A DNA stretch of 64,000 bases from Lytechinus variegatus (taxonomy: Eukaryota > Echinodermata > Echinoidea > Temnopleuroida > Toxopneustidae), in the NCBI RefSeq assembly GCF_018143015.1, contig NC_054743.1, positions 33,009,934-33,073,933 on the forward strand, written 5' to 3'. A model generated the notes under the pieces. It worked only from the letters and a program-made list of their open reading frames with translations. It did no database searches and was not told where the DNA came from. The position numbers and the translations under genes were made by a program. Each line of letters begins with the position of its first letter. Positions within the stretch are counted from its first letter, which is position 1. Shown piece after piece: positions 54,541-64,000 of the stretch.

Positions 54541-55861
54541 AATTCCCGTAAATTACTACATCGATTTTTTTGCTTACTAAGCATTATATCCATATTTTGC
54601 CTCATGATTTTTCAAAGTGCATAGAGAAATGTATGGTCTATTAAGCGCTCTATAACAATTCTCTATTGATTATTATTATTATTCATTCAGCAAGAATAAG
54701 ACCATTTAAAATGAGAGTATGACTTCGATGTTTTTTATTTGATTGATTGGCAGATAAGTTGTATTATACACCTGAATTGTTCTGTACGATCATGCTAATT
54801 ATTTTAATAGGATATCAATTCTTACTCATTCACTGACCGGTCTTTCATTTTCAATTTTTAAATTATAATTGGTTGTAATCGTATATCTCTATAATCTATA
54901 TTATGTCCAATTATGTTCTTTTCAATTATTTTGTTTTAATAAAAGGAGAATGAGTAAAATAAATATGAAAACCTTGGAATCGTTTCTTGTGCTTTGGTTG
55001 TACGGGAACTTTACTATTTTTGGTCTTGATTTTGGGAGCGTCGAATATTGCTGCTGTCAATGCTATGACTATTTATTCAGATTATCTGCGTGTTCCTTAC
55101 GATGTCGGTACGGACCCAAGACTGCGCAGATAACAGACATGGCAGATGACGTTAGAAGATCTTATGGGTGTCGTCCAATTGCCCCCCCCCTGCAAGGTAT
55201 CTGTGCATAAAACAGCATGGGATAGGGATCATATGTGTATGGAGATGTTATTCAGATATTTTGTAGTGGATACGCGCTTTTCAAATTCTTCATACGTGTA
55301 GCTTGTAAAGTGCTGTAAAACAGCCCTCAAAAATTTTTTTTTCGCAAAAACCATTTTCATTTGGAAATGTAAAAATTTACAAACGTTTGCATATTTAATG
55401 TAAGCCCCCCCCCCAGAAAAAAAGAGGAAATAAAAAAGATAATTTTCAGGGATATTCACCATTTATATCTGTCATGTAAGTATTCAATGTAAAACATGTT
55501 TCATTAATGATTATGTCATGCTACCATGCCATTAAAGTTTTATCTAAATACTTACTAATTATAAACGAGTAACACAAACTTTCCTGATCGAAACTTTGTA
55601 TATTAAGGAGCAGACAGTCCTATCATGATTTATATTAGTATTCTTCAATGAAATAGACAGTCTTGGCAAAGGTCCAATGTTACGGTAAATCGGTAGGTGA
55701 AAAAAAATGTCAACAGGCAAGTGCGTGTACAAACATGACAAAGGTCTGTTTGTTATATGAACGTACGATATTTCATATCAGAAATTTTAAATGTAAACAT
55801 ATTTTTGTGGCTTGATCAAGTTGATCAATTTAATGTTGCACAACGTGGTCATGTAGATTAG
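54541..55861. other. Intergenic, with one suspicious short open frame
   Basis: Mostly AT-rich DNA. One frame ending at 55131-55133 reads a hydrophobic stretch (TLLFLVLILGASNIAAVNA) then TIYSDYLRVPYDVGTDPRLR. It looks like a signal peptide or membrane segment with a short tail, but it has no ATG upstream of the hydrophobic part. It may be a lone exon or chance. Confidence 0.35.
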
Positions 55862-56737
55862 ATGATGCCATCTGATGGTGAAAACTACTGGAAACTTGTA
55901 ACTGTCATAGAACCTCGAATTTTCCCATCTTATTTAATAGGTTCGATAAGTGGACAATATGTGGTTCTTAAGGATACGTTCCGCGGACATATTTTCGTTA
56001 CGAACTTGGAAAACGGTCACACACGGCAAGTATTTAACAAAACAGACAATGTGGATCTGTACCGCTGTGTGTCACTTGAATCTACTGGAAAACAGGAACA
56101 CGTAGCTTGTGGAACCCGAAATGGAACGGTGGTAATCATCAACAACTGGGAAGATGTCACGTCACACTGGCGAATAATCAAGATAATTTCAATAGGAACG
56201 CCCTCAGCGGCTAGTGTCTTGTTGACCATCGCCGCAGATGGAAGGCTTATGGCAGCCGTTTATGGTTCTTCTGCAATTTACCTAATAAACAATGAGGTAT
56301 GGACACTTGATGGCGAGCTGAACACAGGGGATGTTGTAGTTTACGACATACATGCCATGAAGAACGGAAACATCCTGGTCCGAACAAAGTGCAGTCCAGG
56401 GGACAAAGATATGTGCATCCTAGATGCATCAGGGTCACTCGTTCGTAGGGTACATCTCCATGACAAGGATGTGTATGGAACATCGGTCAATTGGTTCGAT
56501 GACTCTATATTCGTTTTGTACAGGGATCGGTATCAAGATGACTTTACGGTGGATGTGTTTTCGTGTTCTGGGGAGCTAGTCGCACAGAGAATACTGAGTT
56601 TTCGGAAGAGATCTTTGACTTACCCAACATTTCTATGGTTGAACTCGAACCAAATAGTCATAAGTGAGGACATAGAAGGGTATCTTTTGGCGTTTAACAT
56701 TGGACTGAAACTTTTCGAAATTCAGTTTAAACTTTGA
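55862..56737 (+). CDS. Predicted beta-propeller protein, paralogue 3
   Basis: A single-exon 291-residue ORF starting ATGATG; the second ATG has the better context. It aligns along its whole length with the two minus-strand ORFs at 6370 and 16617: EHVACGTRNGTVVIINNW for DEIVACGTTDGKVVVIKNF, SIFVLYRDRYQDDFTVDVF for TILVLYRDQCRDDHAVDTF, RILSFRKRSLTYPTFLWLNS for RILSFHKAAVTRPTFVWLKS. Overall identity is much lower than between the first two. There is no signal peptide or membrane helix. The likely fold is a small beta-propeller with an unknown partner. It lies 2 kb downstream of GPCR 2 on the same strand. Confidence 0.82.
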   Translation: MMPSDGENYWKLVTVIEPRIFPSYLIGSISGQYVVLKDTFRGHIFVTNLENGHTRQVFNKTDNVDLYRCVSLESTGKQEHVACGTRNGTVVIINNWEDVTSHWRIIKIISIGTPSAASVLLTIAADGRLMAAVYGSSAIYLINNEVWTLDGELNTGDVVVYDIHAMKNGNILVRTKCSPGDKDMCILDASGSLVRRVHLHDKDVYGTSVNWFDDSIFVLYRDRYQDDFTVDVFSCSGELVAQRILSFRKRSLTYPTFLWLNSNQIVISEDIEGYLLAFNIGLKLFEIQFKL

Positions 56738-56949
56738 TTTTTTTTTGCTCATGCATTCACTCTCAGGCAAATATGTTCATGATTTGCTTACCGCTGTCTT
56801 GATAAAATCATTAAGCTTTTGTACTCTTTGTTCGCTGTTTAAGACAGTATTAAATTTTGGAATAATGTAGAAAATGTTCAGAGATTTCATTGACCTCGTT
56901 TAATAATGAAACAAGAAAAAAGAAAAGAAAATATGAATGGATGGAATTT

Positions 56950-57325
56950 AGCACGTTCAGGGGAATCCAACCCAAATTAAAAAAAAATGTTTTTAGACTA
57001 AAATGGAAAATCAGACAAATTGATAGGTGAAAACTTGAACAATATCGGAAAAACAATAAGAAAGTTATGATTTTTTTAAAGTTGTAAATATTGGTAATCA
57101 CTATACCTATGTAAACTTCAAATTGGCTGTATATGTGGTGTCATAGTGATTTAATTACCAAGTTGCCAATTTGGAATCTACATACTCTTAGGCATTTCAA
57201 TTTTAAAAGGAGCCACAAGCTTCGTATTGCTTGTCCGATTTCTTTCAAACTTTCACCATTCTGTTGTATTTTTCCCCTTTCCAATACAACGTTTTATGAC
57301 CAAGGCTTGACTCCCCCTTTTTAAA
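56950..57325. mobile_element. MITE remnant downstream of paralogue 3
   Basis: Arm words GAATCCAACCC..AATCAGACAAATTG..AAGAAAGTTATGATTTT at the left are mirrored loosely by CTTGTCCGATTTCTTTC..GGCTTGACTCCCCC at the right. Ends are diverged. Confidence 0.5.
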
Positions 57326-57700
57326 TAAATGTCATTTAGATATCTATACACCATAATGAAACTCTGCCACTCCGCTCCAGATTCATACAAAAGTAGGGGG
57401 AAATTACAAACTATGGATATAAACAATGAACACCGTAATCACTGGGACAATATACTTTCAACACGCTCAATACTTATGAATATGATAACTGGTATAATAA
57501 ATGTATGTTTTATAACGTCTCGGCGTATGGTTTCAAACCGTCTCATCCACGACGCATTGTATGTGTGTCTCAGTAATAATAATGAACTTTGATATCTGAC
57601 TGAAATTAAAGTTTGTCTGGATATGACAGACGTATTATGAAATCTTAGCCTTATGTCGATACACGCATTGTGAATTGGGAGCAGTGTTCACACATTTTAC
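57326..57700. other. Intergenic, no gene seen
   Basis: An 87-codon ORF here has no recognisable domain. Confidence 0.4.
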
Positions 57701-57703
57701 TTC

Positions 57704-58126
57704 CCTGTTAAAAATACTAGTAAGCTTACAAAGAAAAATCGTAAATTTACAGGATGTTTACTGTTTAAAAAACAGACGACACAGTGATTTAATAAACCAA
57801 ACGTATTTGTGCAGTGATATATAATGTCTAATTACAAGGTAACTGTAAAACAAAATAAATACAATAATCTTTGTAAAAATACCAACGAACTATCGAGTTT
57901 TTTTCGTTGATTACAGTGCATTTATCTTATAAATAGTTTGGGTAAATTAATGGCGATTTTCAAGTTAAAGGAATGTTATAATTGTGTTGTTTTCTTTTTC
58001 TTTTATTTTTTACAGTTATCCACCCCCTCCATTTTTTACAGCCCATCGTTATCTAATAATTCATACTGTTTGTGGGTCCTAGTTGCCAGTAATAATTACT
58101 GTTTTTTACAACTTATTTTTAACAGT
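57704..58126. mobile_element. Possible MITE with CCTGTTAAAAATA ends
   Basis: Left CCCTGTTAAAAATAC and right TATTTTTAACAGTG are inverted, and several TTTACAG or CTGTAAA words lie between them. Confidence 0.45.
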
Positions 58127-60239
58127 GTATATATACTGTATATAGAATAATTATGAAACTCATCGATTGCACTTACTTTGACCCCATGATTTCTCAATTA
58201 TCGGAATTTATTATTGTCATGTAATTAGAATACATTTGAATTTTTAGGTTTAAGATAGTTGTTATATATGTTTTTACTATTGATTTAAAAGAAGAGAAAC
58301 GGGGAGAGAGAATATGAGCAGAATTACAGTTTTCACTTAGGGTACTTGTGTCAGGGCCCTTTCCTTTATCTGTGATGATTTGCGTATTTTCAGAATGTAA
58401 CAATTACGACAGAAGTTTCTAATAGAGTCACTGTGGTGTGCATTCTCATATGCATTTAATTTAAATATACAGTATTACTTTATTCATGTTACTGATGCTT
58501 ACAAGTGGTTTTTTATATGTTGACGCAAAAGGTGTCTATGAGCTAAACAAGAACTACATGTTGCAAAATAAAACAAAAATAGCTGCTACTATGTAAGTTG
58601 TATCAATCAGTTCAAACAGCTGAAAAACCCTTGAAAAAAAAAATTTTTAGGAACGGAATAAGAAATGGAAGCTTTGTCGACTTTCGAACATTAAATAACA
58701 CCACTGGCATCTCCTGAATGCAGCATCTATTTCTTTTTAACGTGTAATTATTAAAACCATCGAGGATTAATTCAAAATCTCATCACAATGAATGTGGAAT
58801 GTAAATAACTGAAGTTTAAGGCTTCTAAAAGTTTATAGTTTATTAAAGATTAAAGGTATTGTTTAACTTTGTGAGCAGCTGATTTAAAAAAATCTCAAAC
58901 CAAGATGAAACATGTGTACAAGTGCATGTATTAGAACTAATAAACCCTGAAAACAACCATTATTAAGAATGAAAAGCTAAAACTACAAGGCAAACCCCGA
59001 TTTTGTAAATAGGCGTCTTATAGACACCTAAATAGTACACATAAGTGTATGGGATGAAATTAAGATGGTGTTTCCGGTCACTTTATATTTCAATTTTTGA
59101 AGCAATAAATAATTATTTTCGAACGCAATTTCTTCTGGGCTTCATTTTTGTAATATATCACAGACACAGGTGACAAGTGTGACCTTCCAGCTCAGATTTT
59201 TTAAAAGTCATACCAATGTTAACCAATCACTTTAATGAAAATAGTTGCAGTCCGGGAGTTGCAGTACAGGCTGATTTCTCGAGAAAGTGTGTAAAACCAA
59301 GGTCGTTTGTCAGTGTCACCAGGCCATCCTAGGCTATATCATTCTGGTAGTTACATTAACTGAACTTTGTAAATTTATGAAATCTAAGCTGAAAAACAAT
59401 CACACTGAAGATCGCCAAAACATATAAGGACACGTGAGACAGCGTTATATTATTGCTGGGGAAAAAGACCAGACCATTGCGTGAAATGTCATAATTTCCC
59501 AGCAATTACACAATTTCTTCCAGAAACCTATGGGCACATACTTTTTTTTTCATCCAAACACACACCTTGGTGGCCATTTTATTGGATTCTATAAACAAAC
59601 TCACTTGTCATTAAATCATTATCACAACTGTCATTTATCTTTAACAATCAGAAATTAAATATTTCAAAACTATTCTATCGATAAAAACAGTTGAGATGAG
59701 CAGAAGAGTCATTTCGTTGTTCGATCCCAAGACCCTTATTTTAACGACTGTGTACGACATTTCATGGAGGAAAAAGAGATTGTTAACACATACACACCCT
59801 CACCCACCCCCTCATAAATACCTATTCACCCCTTCTCTCACCCCATATAGACAGCCACACCTTCACACACGCATCATATCACCCACACCCTTAGCCTAAA
59901 ACATCCAGCACATACACATGCACGCATACACAAACACACCCACACACACATATATACATCAAACGTCCTCACAAACGAACCTCTCACACACACGCACACC
60001 AAAAACCTGTCTTCCACACATAAGAAATTATTTTGTGCATACGAACGGGAGACACAATCAACTAATATGTAAATTTACTTGCATTTATTCATTTGAAGAG
60101 ACAACTTTCCAAAGATGCATCACATTTTATGTATGCACAAGATTGAACACAATGAAATATTAAGCAATTAGACTAGAAACAGTGGATGATAGGTTTAAAA
60201 CAATGCTATGTTCATTTACATGTATGTAGAATAGATAGT
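58127..60239. other. Long intergenic stretch, no gene seen
   Basis: AT-rich. A CA-rich low-complexity tract lies at 59790-60000. No domain-bearing ORF, tRNA or inverted repeat found. Confidence 0.5.
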
Positions 60240-60430
60240 TGACCATAGAAGAACTACATCACCTTTTATCATGATTTTACCGTAACTATTTTTGTAATTT
60301 CTTGATTCTTTTGTAACATTGCTTTTTGTTGATTTTATGTGTATTTTCATGCTTTTTTGTAAAACATATGCCAATTCAGCTGTAACAAGCTGCGATCATT
60401 TGTTCTAATAAAATCTTGAATCTTGAATCT
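60240..60430 (+). mobile_element. LINE 3' tail fragment
   Basis: Ends with ACAAGCTGCGATCATTTGTTC, AATAAAATCTTGAATCTTGAATC, a polyadenylation-like word and short tandem tail typical of LINE 3' ends. No coding part remains. Confidence 0.5.
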
Positions 60431-60821
60431 TATAGATAATGTTATAGAAAGTTCGTCAACGTAATAATGATTCAAACCGCATTTTTGAAAAAAGAAGAAG
60501 ATAAACATGCTACAAGCAACCTACTGTTTGTGCCTATGACTGTACCTTGGTCCACATTTAAGCAGTGAACAGTAAAATAAATATTGATGACTGATAAGAT
60601 AAATAAGGTGTATGTATAGTCACGCAATTGTATTTGTACGAATTGCCATTCTAGTATCACCTCAATTATTTCTTACTTCCTGAATTGATGCTGCCATTTA
60701 AATTGCATATATTTTGAGTTGGTTTGTCTTCACCATCAAAAACCCCAAACGAAAATGTTTTTTTTTCCATTAATTCAAACAAATTATCATTTTTGAGCCT
60801 CTTTCAAGTTTAGGTATATAA
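60431..60821. other. Intergenic, no gene seen
   Basis: AT-rich, ends in an ATA microsatellite. Confidence 0.45.
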
Positions 60822-61082
60822 TAATAATAATAATATAGGGTATTTATATTGCGCACATATCCACCTTGTTAGGTGCTCAAGGCGCTCCTATATTACCCGG
60901 CTAAGCTAGGCGTTCATAGCGCACACAGCTTTTTAAGGAATTACTTCCTACCGGTACCCATTTACCTCATCTGGGTTGAGTGCAGCACACTGTGGATCAG
61001 TGAAATTACGCCATGGCTGGGATTCGAACTCACGACCCTCTGTTTCAAAGTCCGAAGACTAATCCACTGGGCCACAACGCAT
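60822..61082 (-). mobile_element. tRNA-derived SINE with ATT tail, minus strand
   Basis: Minus strand: GCGTTGTGGCCCAGTGGATT head, B box AGTTCGAATCC, body TGCTGCACTCAACCCAGATG with GGTACCGGTAGG, and a terminal (ATT)n tail (60822-60836). The same family as 40072-40348. Confidence 0.85.
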
Positions 61083-61794
61083 ATCTACCCAATCGGTTGG
61101 TCATGAATATAATCGGTGGGTTGATGTTTTTACGTAAAATCATAATTATTCCATATTCTCGTACATGTATGTCTCCCTTGTAATAAAATAAGTTGTGGCT
61201 ATAAATATCTTATGCATTAAATCATTAATGTCAAAATTCATATTTTTTTCAATTCTAGGCGGACAAAACTTCAATTTAATGAAATAAAAAAATAACAAAT
61301 GGGAATATGACATCTTCAGTTTGCTCATTGGAAATTCATGAAGACATGCTTAGAATGATTTTATTTATTTATTTATTTGTTAAAATATCTTTTTATCATT
61401 ATAAAAATAACAATATATACATAATAGATAAAAAAGTAACATTTGGTTCTATAATGAGTGAGTTCAATAACATTTAAAATCAGAGTTATTACTAATACAA
61501 AATTGTTCAAAGATAACATACACTACCAGTCACAATTCCTAGACTCACTACTACCTGCGTCATCCAGAGAACAATAGAATCCGGCCGAAACAGGCAATAG
61601 TGATTCAAAAGATATACTGGTACTGTATTCACTATTTTAATTGTTGAAATGGGAAAACTATCCTGTAGACAATACAATAATTGTGAAATATAAATTAAGA
61701 TGCATGCACGTATCATTGGCATAGTAAGTAAAAATAAAAAAATAATGAAGGAAACTAAGAATTAACAACCACATTGACCGTTGAAAGCGCCTGG
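61083..61794. other. Intergenic with MITE remnant and ATTT repeat
   Basis: 61250-61350 shares words with the remnant at 52650. A short ATTT microsatellite lies at 61352-61378. No gene. Confidence 0.45.
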
Positions 61795-61915
61795 GTGAGA
61801 GTGGCAAATCGTGGATTGACGCCTTGCCAAAGGACGCTAGGTCATGGTAGGATTCGAACACTCGATCATCTGATTACAAGGCAAAAGTCACTAAACCGCT
61901 ACACCATATGCTTGT
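61795..61915 (-). mobile_element. SINE head fragment, minus strand
   Basis: Minus strand: ATGGTGTAGCGGTTTAGTGAC, then the B-box-like GTTCGAATCC and CTAGCGTCCTTTGGCAAGGC. The body is truncated. Confidence 0.65.
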
Positions 61916-62215
61916 AGCTTTTATAATGTTTTCACTATATTTGTAAAGTACATTTACATTTTTAAAGAAAGCGAAACAAATGCAGACAGAGGACTCTAAC
62001 ATCAGACTGATTCTAACAAAGATTCATCAAGTGAAAAGGGATTTAACACTAAAAATAACAGGTTATAATCTAACATATGCTTGTAGCTTTTATAATGCAT
62101 TCACTACATTAGTAAAGGACACGTACATTTTTAAAAGAAAAAAGAAACAAGTACAGATGAACCTAAAATCAGACTGATTCAAACAAAGATACATCAAGCG
62201 AAAGGGATTTAGCAG
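61905..62215. repeat. Imperfect tandem repeat, 169-bp period
   Basis: CATATGCTTGTAGCTTTTAT starts units at 61905 and 62074. Later words (CATCAGACTGATTC / AATCAGACTGATTC, CATCAAG / CATCAAGC) keep register. Confidence 0.75.
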
Positions 62216-62468
62216 TCACCTTTTTTAAAGATTGAAATAATAGGAATAGTCAACTGAAGCTTAACGTTATACGTAGGAACTTGAAGTCCTTTCATGTTAA
62301 TATTTCTGGTTTTAGTATTTTTCATCCATCTTCCGCTTTCTTTGTGCGAATTAATTTAACATAAATATATTGATATCGAGTGTAATAGTAATGTTTAACA
62401 GCTAAGAAAACCTTTTAATTTCAAGGAATGTATTTTTTTGCTTTCCAGGAACTGTGCAACACACTCAT

Positions 62469-62474
62469 TTTATT
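62469..62474 (-). terminator. Probable polyadenylation signal of the LRAT gene
   Basis: AATAAA on the minus strand, 83-88 bp beyond the stop codon. Confidence 0.5.
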
Positions 62475-62556
62475 TTTGCGTATACATTTGAAGTAGCAGA
62501 TATTTTACCTCAGCATGTTTAGCATGCGTCATGGGAACATTCAACTAAAACTACTT

Positions 62557-63219
62557 TTAATAGCCGATTGCATCATAGGAGCCAATACCAATAGCCGGCA
62601 AGAACCTGGAAACTTTTCTTTTGATCCAACTACAGAACGTTGAACATTTTTCTTTCAAGGCCTTCCCGTGGTACCAAAGATATTCCTTAAATGTGATATT
62701 CCCCGATTTGACATCGGAAAGTCCGAAAGACTGGAGGCTGATTTCTCTACCGTACCGACAGAGAGAGGCGAAATGCTCACAATTCTTGAAAATTAGGTTG
62801 TATCGCCAAGTGGTGCCGACCTTTCTCCTCGCTGTTTGTACGATTTCTCTCGTACCTCTAGGAAGAAAGGAGTCATCCATGTGATTGTTCTTTCTCACAT
62901 TCTTATCCCAAAAAGCAAGAATCATGTTTTCTCGTATTATATCAGCTTTGGAAGAGCTTCCATCAACCCCCGTCACGTGCACGATCTCACCATTTCCTAT
63001 GTAAACAGCCCAGTGACTGTAAAACCATTCTTTGATGGTGTCGCCTTTTTGTTGAATCAGATCTCCTGGATTGAGGTGATCCTTCAGGGCTGTAGCAGAG
63101 GTGAAATCTGACTTGCTGTGGTACCTCGCTTGCCTTGCAGCAGCTTGATCGTACAGCACAACATCAGTGGAATAGGAGGGTCCACTGCTACGACTACTTT
63201 TGGATGAACTGCTTCCCAT
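62557..63219 (-). CDS. LRAT-domain thiol acyltransferase/phospholipase
   Basis: A 220-residue ORF of the lecithin-retinol-acyltransferase / HRASLS (NlpC/P60-like) family. These enzymes move or remove acyl chains of phospholipids through a Cys-His-His site. Visible are LNPGDLIQ (49-56), SHWAVYIG with H69, EIVHVTG with H81, and the NCEHF box with C147, preceded by the W-RYNLIFK strand. All catalytic residues are present and the length matches the family. The N-terminus MGSSSSK fits an N-myristoylation signal, and no strong membrane anchor is seen at the C-terminus, unlike vertebrate members. The ATG (AAAATGG) is the first in frame. Upstream, CCCTTTCAG suggests a 5' UTR intron. Whether it acts on retinol or on phospholipid cannot be said. 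Confidence 0.88.
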   Translation of the reverse strand: MGSSSSKSSRSSGPSYSTDVVLYDQAAARQARYHSKSDFTSATALKDHLNPGDLIQQKGDTIKEWFYSHWAVYIGNGEIVHVTGVDGSSSKADIIRENMILAFWDKNVRKNNHMDDSFLPRGTREIVQTARRKVGTTWRYNLIFKNCEHFASLCRYGREISLQSFGLSDVKSGNITFKEYLWYHGKALKEKCSTFCSWIKRKVSRFLPAIGIGSYDAIGY

Positions 63220-63263
63220 TTTGGTTTGAGACAGTCCAAGCTAGAGTGCGTCAGTTGTTGTCA
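63220..63263 (-). other. 5' UTR part of the LRAT exon with likely 3' splice site
   Basis: On the minus strand a polypyrimidine stretch and CAG (63264-63266) precede this 44-bp leader. A separate 5' non-coding exon probably lies further upstream, possibly outside the window. Confidence 0.45.
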
Positions 63264-63356
63264 CTGAAAGGGTACAGAAAATAGAACAGATTACTTCGAA
63301 TAAGTATGGTAGTTTTCAATTGATTACTTTTTTGTATTCCGTGCTAGAAAGAATGC

Positions 63357-63600
63357 CATGTCACACAGTGGACTATGTGAAATATTATTCACACTGTTAA
63401 AATGCTAAAATTTTACAGTGTGAAGATATTTTCACACTGTGGAGAACTCGACATTTTGAATGTTCACAGCGTGTTCACATGGACCACTATGTAAGCATGG
63501 CTGATTCAAACAGTTGAAATGCTCAAAACTGACAGTGTGTAGGCATGGTGGGTGTTTTTACATTGTGTTCAACATTTTGGGACACTGTGGAACCCTGGCA
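63357..63600. repeat. Cluster of CACACTGT / ACAGTGTG words
   Basis: At least eight copies, in both orientations, of CACACTGT-like words within 240 bp, probably the body of a small inverted-repeat transposon. The ends are not clear. Confidence 0.5.
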
Positions 63601-64000
63601 TCATAATTTCATAAATATCACAAAAACTTATGAGAAACATGAGGGATAATTGTAAAAAGTATAGACCCCCAAAGATGATAAAATGTGAGATCACATACTG
63701 GCAGCTCCCCATATGCATGGTGGCTCTGAAGTACAGTCGATCACAATAGGGTGCCATGAGCCTACTTACATCAGGAGGGCTCAAGATATTCGTTCGACCC
63801 AACCCATTCGATTTTTTTTCAATTTGATGTGGCTGATTGACAAAACTGTATGAATATGATTCAAAATCTAACACTGATTCTAGAAATGGTAACTACTGAA
63901 CTTCCTTCGCCCAAATTGGGAAGATAAAAAATTGACTTGGAACTATTTTTTTGACTGGCGGACTAATTAGGGCTATTTTACTATTTGAGTCGATGAATTT
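63601..64000. other. Window end, no gene seen
   Basis: A 101-codon minus-strand ORF has no recognisable domain and is not supported by anything else. Confidence 0.4.

Noticed and set aside
63569..63874. A 101-codon minus-strand ORF upstream of the LRAT gene
   Set aside because: No domain, no signal peptide, poor start context and no paralogue in the window.

Overview
This is intron-rich, AT-rich animal nuclear DNA, crowded with small inverted-repeat transposons, tRNA-derived SINEs and CR1/Jockey-like LINEs. The repeat style, the tandem rhodopsin-type receptors and the intronless beta-propeller genes suggest a marine invertebrate deuterostome, most likely an echinoderm such as a sea urchin. 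That is an inference from style; no species marker was found.

Layout. 1-1665 holds transposon debris ending in a LINE reverse-transcriptase tail. 1614-10374 and 14391-20206 are two copies of a direct segmental duplication. Each carries one intronless minus-strand gene for a predicted beta-propeller protein of 315 residues. The first copy has three extra transposons for which the second copy keeps the empty sites. Between them lies a 1.7 kb palindromic element built almost entirely from GTCGTG/CACGAC words. The second copy runs into a minus-strand, coding-free LTR retroelement with a primer-binding site matching tRNA-Ser. Beside it is a stranded THAP-domain first exon whose splice donor reads AT instead of GT.

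The core of the window is two tandem, same-strand, five-exon class A GPCR genes that I assembled from the sequence: 26894-38717 (393 aa) and 42455-53818 (429 aa). Their intron positions and phases (2, 0, 0, 1) are the same. Their introns are filled with mobile elements: a sense LINE in intron 1 of the first gene, an antisense LINE in intron 2 of the second, and many MITEs, foldbacks and SINEs. A third, diverged beta-propeller gene (55862-56737, plus) follows. An LRAT/NlpC-P60-type thiol acyltransferase or phospholipase gene (62557-63219, minus) closes the window.

The receptors keep the class A structural residues but lack the amine-binding Asp3.32 and the opsin Lys7.43, so their ligand is unknown. 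The beta-propeller family sits on both sides of the receptor pair. Whether that reflects function or only local duplication cannot be told from sequence. Everything else looks like transposon-derived or unremarkable intergenic DNA. Exon boundaries rest on splice consensus, frame continuity and agreement between the two paralogues; no transcript data were available.
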